9,440 bases of DNA from Rhodospirillales bacterium (GTDB lineage: Bacteria; Pseudomonadota; Alphaproteobacteria; Rhodospirillales; 2-02-FULL-58-16), in contig JAJFIG010000236.1 in assembly GCA_021775195.1 (NCBI GenBank), positions 1-9,440 of the forward strand, read 5' to 3'. The first letter of the stretch is position 1. Each line of letters opens with the position of its first letter. Position numbers and translations under genes: made by a program. Of the stretch, positions 6,667 to 9,440 are shown in pieces. Below the pieces are notes generated by a model that worked only from the letters and a program-made list of their open reading frames with translations, was not told the origin of the DNA and did not search any database.

Positions 6667-7515
6667 TCAGCCGGGTTTGCGCGCCTCGCAGAGGAGGAAC
6701 AGGCCGAAGCGGTTGCCGAACAGTCTGATCAGCCAGCGGGGATAGAGTTTCCAGATCAGGCCGTAGAGCGATCCCTGGTATTTCCGGCTTTGCGGCATGT
6801 CGAGCAGGTCGCCGACACAGAGCTGCTTGCGTATGGAGACATTCTCGAACCCGTGTTTCTCCAGAATCCCCTTGAATTCCTCCGGCGAGAACGACTTGGT
6901 GCCCGGGGATTCCAGGTGATCGTAGATGATGTCCCGCTGCGACCGGAACGGCCTGCCGACCAGCAACCCGTGCCGGACCCAGAGCATGAGTCCGGTCATC
7001 GAGAACGTCGAGTAGACCATGATCTTGGCGGTGCCGCCCTTATTCAGGACCCGGAATATCTCCCGCAGGCATTGTTCCGTGTCCGGCGAGTGGTGGATGA
7101 CCCCGTAGGCGTAAACCAGGTCGAAGGACTGGTCGTCGAAGCCGAGGTTTTCGGCGTCCGCCGTCCCGAGCGTGAAGAGGTCCTCCCCGTACCCCTTGAG
7201 CAGCAGGCGCTCTTTCGTCAGCGCGATCGCCGCAGCCGTCAGGTCGACGCCGGTGGCGATGGCGCCGTTGCGCACCCAGTTTTCGAAATCGGACCCGGCG
7301 CCGACGCCGATCTCCAGGACCTTTTTTCCCGTCGCTTTCTCGAATTCGGCGAAGCCCGCGATATAGGGTTCCACCGCGTAGCGCTGCCGCGAAATGCCGT
7401 CGAAGAACTCCAGCCGGTCATCGGACTCGCCGAAGCGCGTCCCGCAGGGTTCGTCTTCCCAGTGGGCCTTGACCCGGTCCTTCAGCACCGCCGTTCCATC
7501 CGTGGAAACCGGCAT
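6667..7515 (-). CDS. Class I SAM-dependent methyltransferase (leftward)
   Basis: 282 residues if started at ATG 7515. The frame allows ATG 7599, adding 28 residues. I prefer 7515 because homologous-looking sequence (VKAHWEDEPCGT) begins just after it, a G-rich possible ribosome site (7533-7527) precedes it, and the extra 28 residues look unconserved and AT-richer. Motifs are VLEIGVGAG (66-74, SAM loop), GVDLT (89-93), ADAENLGF (119-126) and FDLVYAYGVIHH (131-142), then IFRVLNKGGTAKIMVY (153-168). The C-terminal part with a PRWLIRLFGNRFGLFLL segment may associate with membrane. The substrate is unknown; a sugar, lipid carrier or polyketide-like acceptor would all fit, and context favours a glycan. 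It is convergent with the cassette and distantly similar to the methyltransferase at 3863-4705, including the RFG...E..KP ending. Confidence 0.88.
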   Translation of the reverse strand: MPVSTDGTAVLKDRVKAHWEDEPCGTRFGESDDRLEFFDGISRQRYAVEPYIAGFAEFEKATGKKVLEIGVGAGSDFENWVRNGAIATGVDLTAAAIALTKERLLLKGYGEDLFTLGTADAENLGFDDQSFDLVYAYGVIHHSPDTEQCLREIFRVLNKGGTAKIMVYSTFSMTGLMLWVRHGLLVGRPFRSQRDIIYDHLESPGTKSFSPEEFKGILEKHGFENVSIRKQLCVGDLLDMPQSRKYQGSLYGLIWKLYPRWLIRLFGNRFGLFLLCEARKPG

Positions 7516-7628
7516 ATCAACCACGACCACCCCGCATAGACCTAACGCATTTCCTGGATTGCATTTTTGTTCCAAACTGGTGAATTCGGCCACGGCCATC
7601 AGGTAAGCACGACCACGGGAACCGTGTC

Positions 7629-7638
7629 ATTCTAGAAT
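7629..7638. promoter_or_regulatory. Perfect 10-bp palindrome between divergent genes
   Basis: ATTCTAGAAT is a perfect dyad in an AT-rich patch between the leftward methyltransferase and the rightward membrane protein. It may be an operator or part of a divergent promoter region. Its first codon-sized unit, ATT, is also the only plausible upstream non-canonical start of the membrane protein. I see no convincing -35/-10 pair. Confidence 0.25.
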
Positions 7639-7679
7639 ATTTCATCCCCTCGGCGAGCCAAATCGCCGGCCTGCTCTCG

Positions 7680-9440
7680 GTGCTTGCCCTGTCGGCCGGC
7701 TTCGCCGCCATCGGCGCCTTTGCCGGTGGCGCCCGGCGCTTCGCGGCCTCCGACATTTTCGTCGGCTGGGGTGTCTCCGTCGCCGCCTTCATCATCGTCG
7801 GCACCCTGACCCGGGTCCCCTTCACATGGATCGCCGGCACCCTTCTGGGTCTGGCGCTGCTGTGCGCTTTCCTTGCCTGGCGCCGCGACCGCGGCGGGGA
7901 AACCGGCCCCGCCGCCATCGGCATCCTGTGGCGGGTCCTTGTCCTGGCGTCACCGCTGGTATTGCTGGTCGCGGCGATGCGGGCATCCCAGTGGGACGAG
8001 TTTTCCCACTGGCTGCCCAACGCCCATTTCCTGTTCCGGTTCGATTCCTTTCCCCATTCGGATCTGCCCGACAGCCCGTCGGCACTGCCGGCCTATCCCT
8101 ATGCCCTTCCCCTGGTCGTCTATCTGACCTCGAGGCTGGCCGGTGGGCTCGTCGAGAACGGCGGCGCCCTGTTCAACCTGCTGATCCACCTGTTCTACGC
8201 ACCGGCGCTGATTATCGTCATCCGCACCGCCCTCGGGCTTTCTCCCGCCCAGCCGTGGAAGTGGGGAGGGGCGGCGTTGGGGGTTCTGGGCGTCACCGTC
8301 TTCTCCACCACCTTCATCCAGAAGCTGGTCTTCACCACCTACGCCGACAGCACCACCTCGGTCGTCCTCGCGGTTGCCGCGGTTCTTGCTTGGCGCATCC
8401 TCGAGGCCCTGTCGTCCGCCGATCGCGCCGAGGCCATGAACGAGGCCAGGACCCTTGCCCTGCAGGGCGGTCTGGTGATCGCCGTGCTTCTCAACGTCAA
8501 GCAGACCACCCTCGTGCTCGTGCTTTGCCTGGCCGGCGGCATGGTCCTGGTCGCCTGGCGCGATCCCGCCATACGCCTGCGCGACCTGGTGGCGCTGGCG
8601 CCGCGCCTGCTGCTGCCCGGGTTCCTGGTCTATCTGGCGTGGCGCGTCTACGTCGGGCGGCACATGCCCGGCGGCGAGGTATCCTTCCAGCCCATGGAGC
8701 GGTGGCTGCTGCCCCAGGCGTTCCAGATCCTCGAACGCATGCTCCTGATCCTCAGCAAGAAGGGAGCCTATCTGGCGATGATGACGGTGATGACCGGGTT
8801 TGCCGTCCATGGCCTGTTCAGGTTCAGGGGATCGTTCGACCGCCTGGCCATTCTCGTCGGCGCCGTCTTCCTCGGGCACAATTTCTTTCTCTGGATAACC
8901 TACATAACGGCCTTCGGCGGCGGCGGCATCGTCGCCGTCTCTTTCTGGCGCTTCAACACCCACATCGGTCTTTTGGGCTGCACCGGGGCGGCCTTCGGCG
9001 TGGCCCTGCTCTGGCGGCGCTATGCCGAACCCGGAATCTCCGCCGCCGGGCTCGCCCGCCGGGCTCTGCCGCTGCTCGGTGTCCTGCTGGTCGTGGGAGC
9101 GCCCCTGGCGTTTCACAAGAAGGTCCGCTTCGACGTCCGGCCCCAGAAAGACCACGTCCGCGCCGTCGGCCGCGACTTGGCGCTCGCCCTTCCCGAGGGC
9201 GCTCGCGTCGGCATCATCGACCCCAAGGGCAACGGCATGGCCGCCAAGATGCTCAATTTCGAAATGACCAGCGGCCCGGGCGCCGGGCGTGACCTGGGCA
9301 CGGCCTCGGTGATCACCATCGGTCATCGCGAGTATACGGGACCGAAGCTGCGCGACGTGATCGGCCGCCACAAACTGACCCACCTCTGGGTCCATCAGGC
9401 GTTTCCCCGGGCCCTGGCCGCCATGGGAGTCGAGCCCGCG
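7680..9440 (+). CDS. Polytopic membrane protein, probable GT-C type glycosyltransferase (3' end outside window)
   Basis: The frame is open from 7584 to the window end with no stop. GTG 7680 is the first canonical start, giving 587 residues so far. Sequence before it (ILEYFIPSASQIAGLLS, from 7629) already looks like a natural N-terminus, so the true start may be upstream, perhaps a non-canonical ATT at 7629. Repeated hydrophobic segments span residues 1 to about 490. After the first few helices comes ASQWDEFSHWLPNAHFLF (D106, E107 in WDEFSHW), placed like the acidic catalytic motif in the first periplasmic loop of GT-C enzymes that use polyprenyl-phosphate sugars. The last visible part (VRPQKDHVRAVGRDLALALPEGARVGIIDP) is soluble and probably periplasmic. 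It likely transfers sugars onto a surface glycan or lipid outside the cytoplasm. The GT-C assignment rests on topology and one motif. An O-antigen ligase or polymerase is the alternative. Confidence 0.72.
   Translation, partial: MLALSAGFAAIGAFAGGARRFAASDIFVGWGVSVAAFIIVGTLTRVPFTWIAGTLLGLALLCAFLAWRRDRGGETGPAAIGILWRVLVLASPLVLLVAAMRASQWDEFSHWLPNAHFLFRFDSFPHSDLPDSPSALPAYPYALPLVVYLTSRLAGGLVENGGALFNLLIHLFYAPALIIVIRTALGLSPAQPWKWGGAALGVLGVTVFSTTFIQKLVFTTYADSTTSVVLAVAAVLAWRILEALSSADRAEAMNEARTLALQGGLVIAVLLNVKQTTLVLVLCLAGGMVLVAWRDPAIRLRDLVALAPRLLLPGFLVYLAWRVYVGRHMPGGEVSFQPMERWLLPQAFQILERMLLILSKKGAYLAMMTVMTGFAVHGLFRFRGSFDRLAILVGAVFLGHNFFLWITYITAFGGGGIVAVSFWRFNTHIGLLGCTGAAFGVALLWRRYAEPGISAAGLARRALPLLGVLLVVGAPLAFHKKVRFDVRPQKDHVRAVGRDLALALPEGARVGIIDPKGNGMAAKMLNFEMTSGPGAGRDLGTASVITIGHREYTGPKLRDVIGRHKLTHLWVHQAFPRALAAMGVEPA

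Noticed and set aside
7826..9292. Rightward open frame of 488 codons in another phase
   Set aside because: The product is Arg/Pro-rich without domain motifs; the overlapping phase encodes the membrane glycosyltransferase.
7950..9395. Long leftward open frame of 481 codons opposite the membrane protein
   Set aside because: It is low-complexity, rich in Gly, Asp and Gln, as expected for the antisense of a GC-rich gene. The opposite strand reads as a coherent polytopic membrane protein with a recognisable motif.
1..9440. CRISPR array, tRNA or rRNA gene
   Set aside because: No regularly spaced identical repeats, tRNA cloverleaf or rRNA-like sequence was found on reading.

Overview
This is a GC-rich bacterial window: AsnB-region DNA is about 70% G+C, with 43 of 60 bases G/C in 1501-1560. 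Codon use and gene content suggest a proteobacterium, perhaps an alphaproteobacterium. That is an inference, since no rRNA or other marker gene is present. Most of the window looks like a surface-polysaccharide (O-antigen or exopolysaccharide) locus.

The left part (2-4705) is a tightly packed rightward operon. It holds the 3' portion of a heparinase II/III-family protein, a glutamine-dependent asparagine synthase-type amidotransferase, a family 2 glycosyltransferase and a class I SAM-dependent methyltransferase. The junctions are abutting, an 11-nt overlap and an 8-nt gap, so the four genes are probably co-transcribed. A reasonable reading is that they make and decorate a glycan: sugar transfer, amidation of a sugar acid, methylation, and a polysaccharide lyase-like enzyme.

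The middle part (about 4706-6666) is different in character. Base composition falls to about 42-45% G+C in sampled lines. The region is bounded by two imperfect 41-nt direct repeats (34/41 identical). It carries a 510-residue pentapeptide-repeat protein with an N-terminal Cys/His cluster and a C-terminal two-helix membrane module. Upstream are a perfect TATAAT -10 element, a possible leaderless 49-codon ORF starting about 8 nt after it, and a 10-bp RNA stem that pairs the 3' end of that small ORF with the GTG start region of the pentapeptide gene. The small ORF ends 4 nt before that GTG. Together this looks like an inserted accessory cassette with its own promoter and a possible translational-coupling switch. 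This is the most unusual part of the window.

The right part (6667-9440) holds a leftward class I methyltransferase, a distant relative of the one at 3863-4705. Diverging from it is a rightward polytopic membrane protein, open at the window end, that resembles a GT-C type glycosyltransferase (WDEFSHW motif after the first hydrophobic segments). This returns to the polysaccharide theme. The cassette therefore sits between the 3' ends of two convergent methyltransferase genes, a place where insertion would not break either gene.
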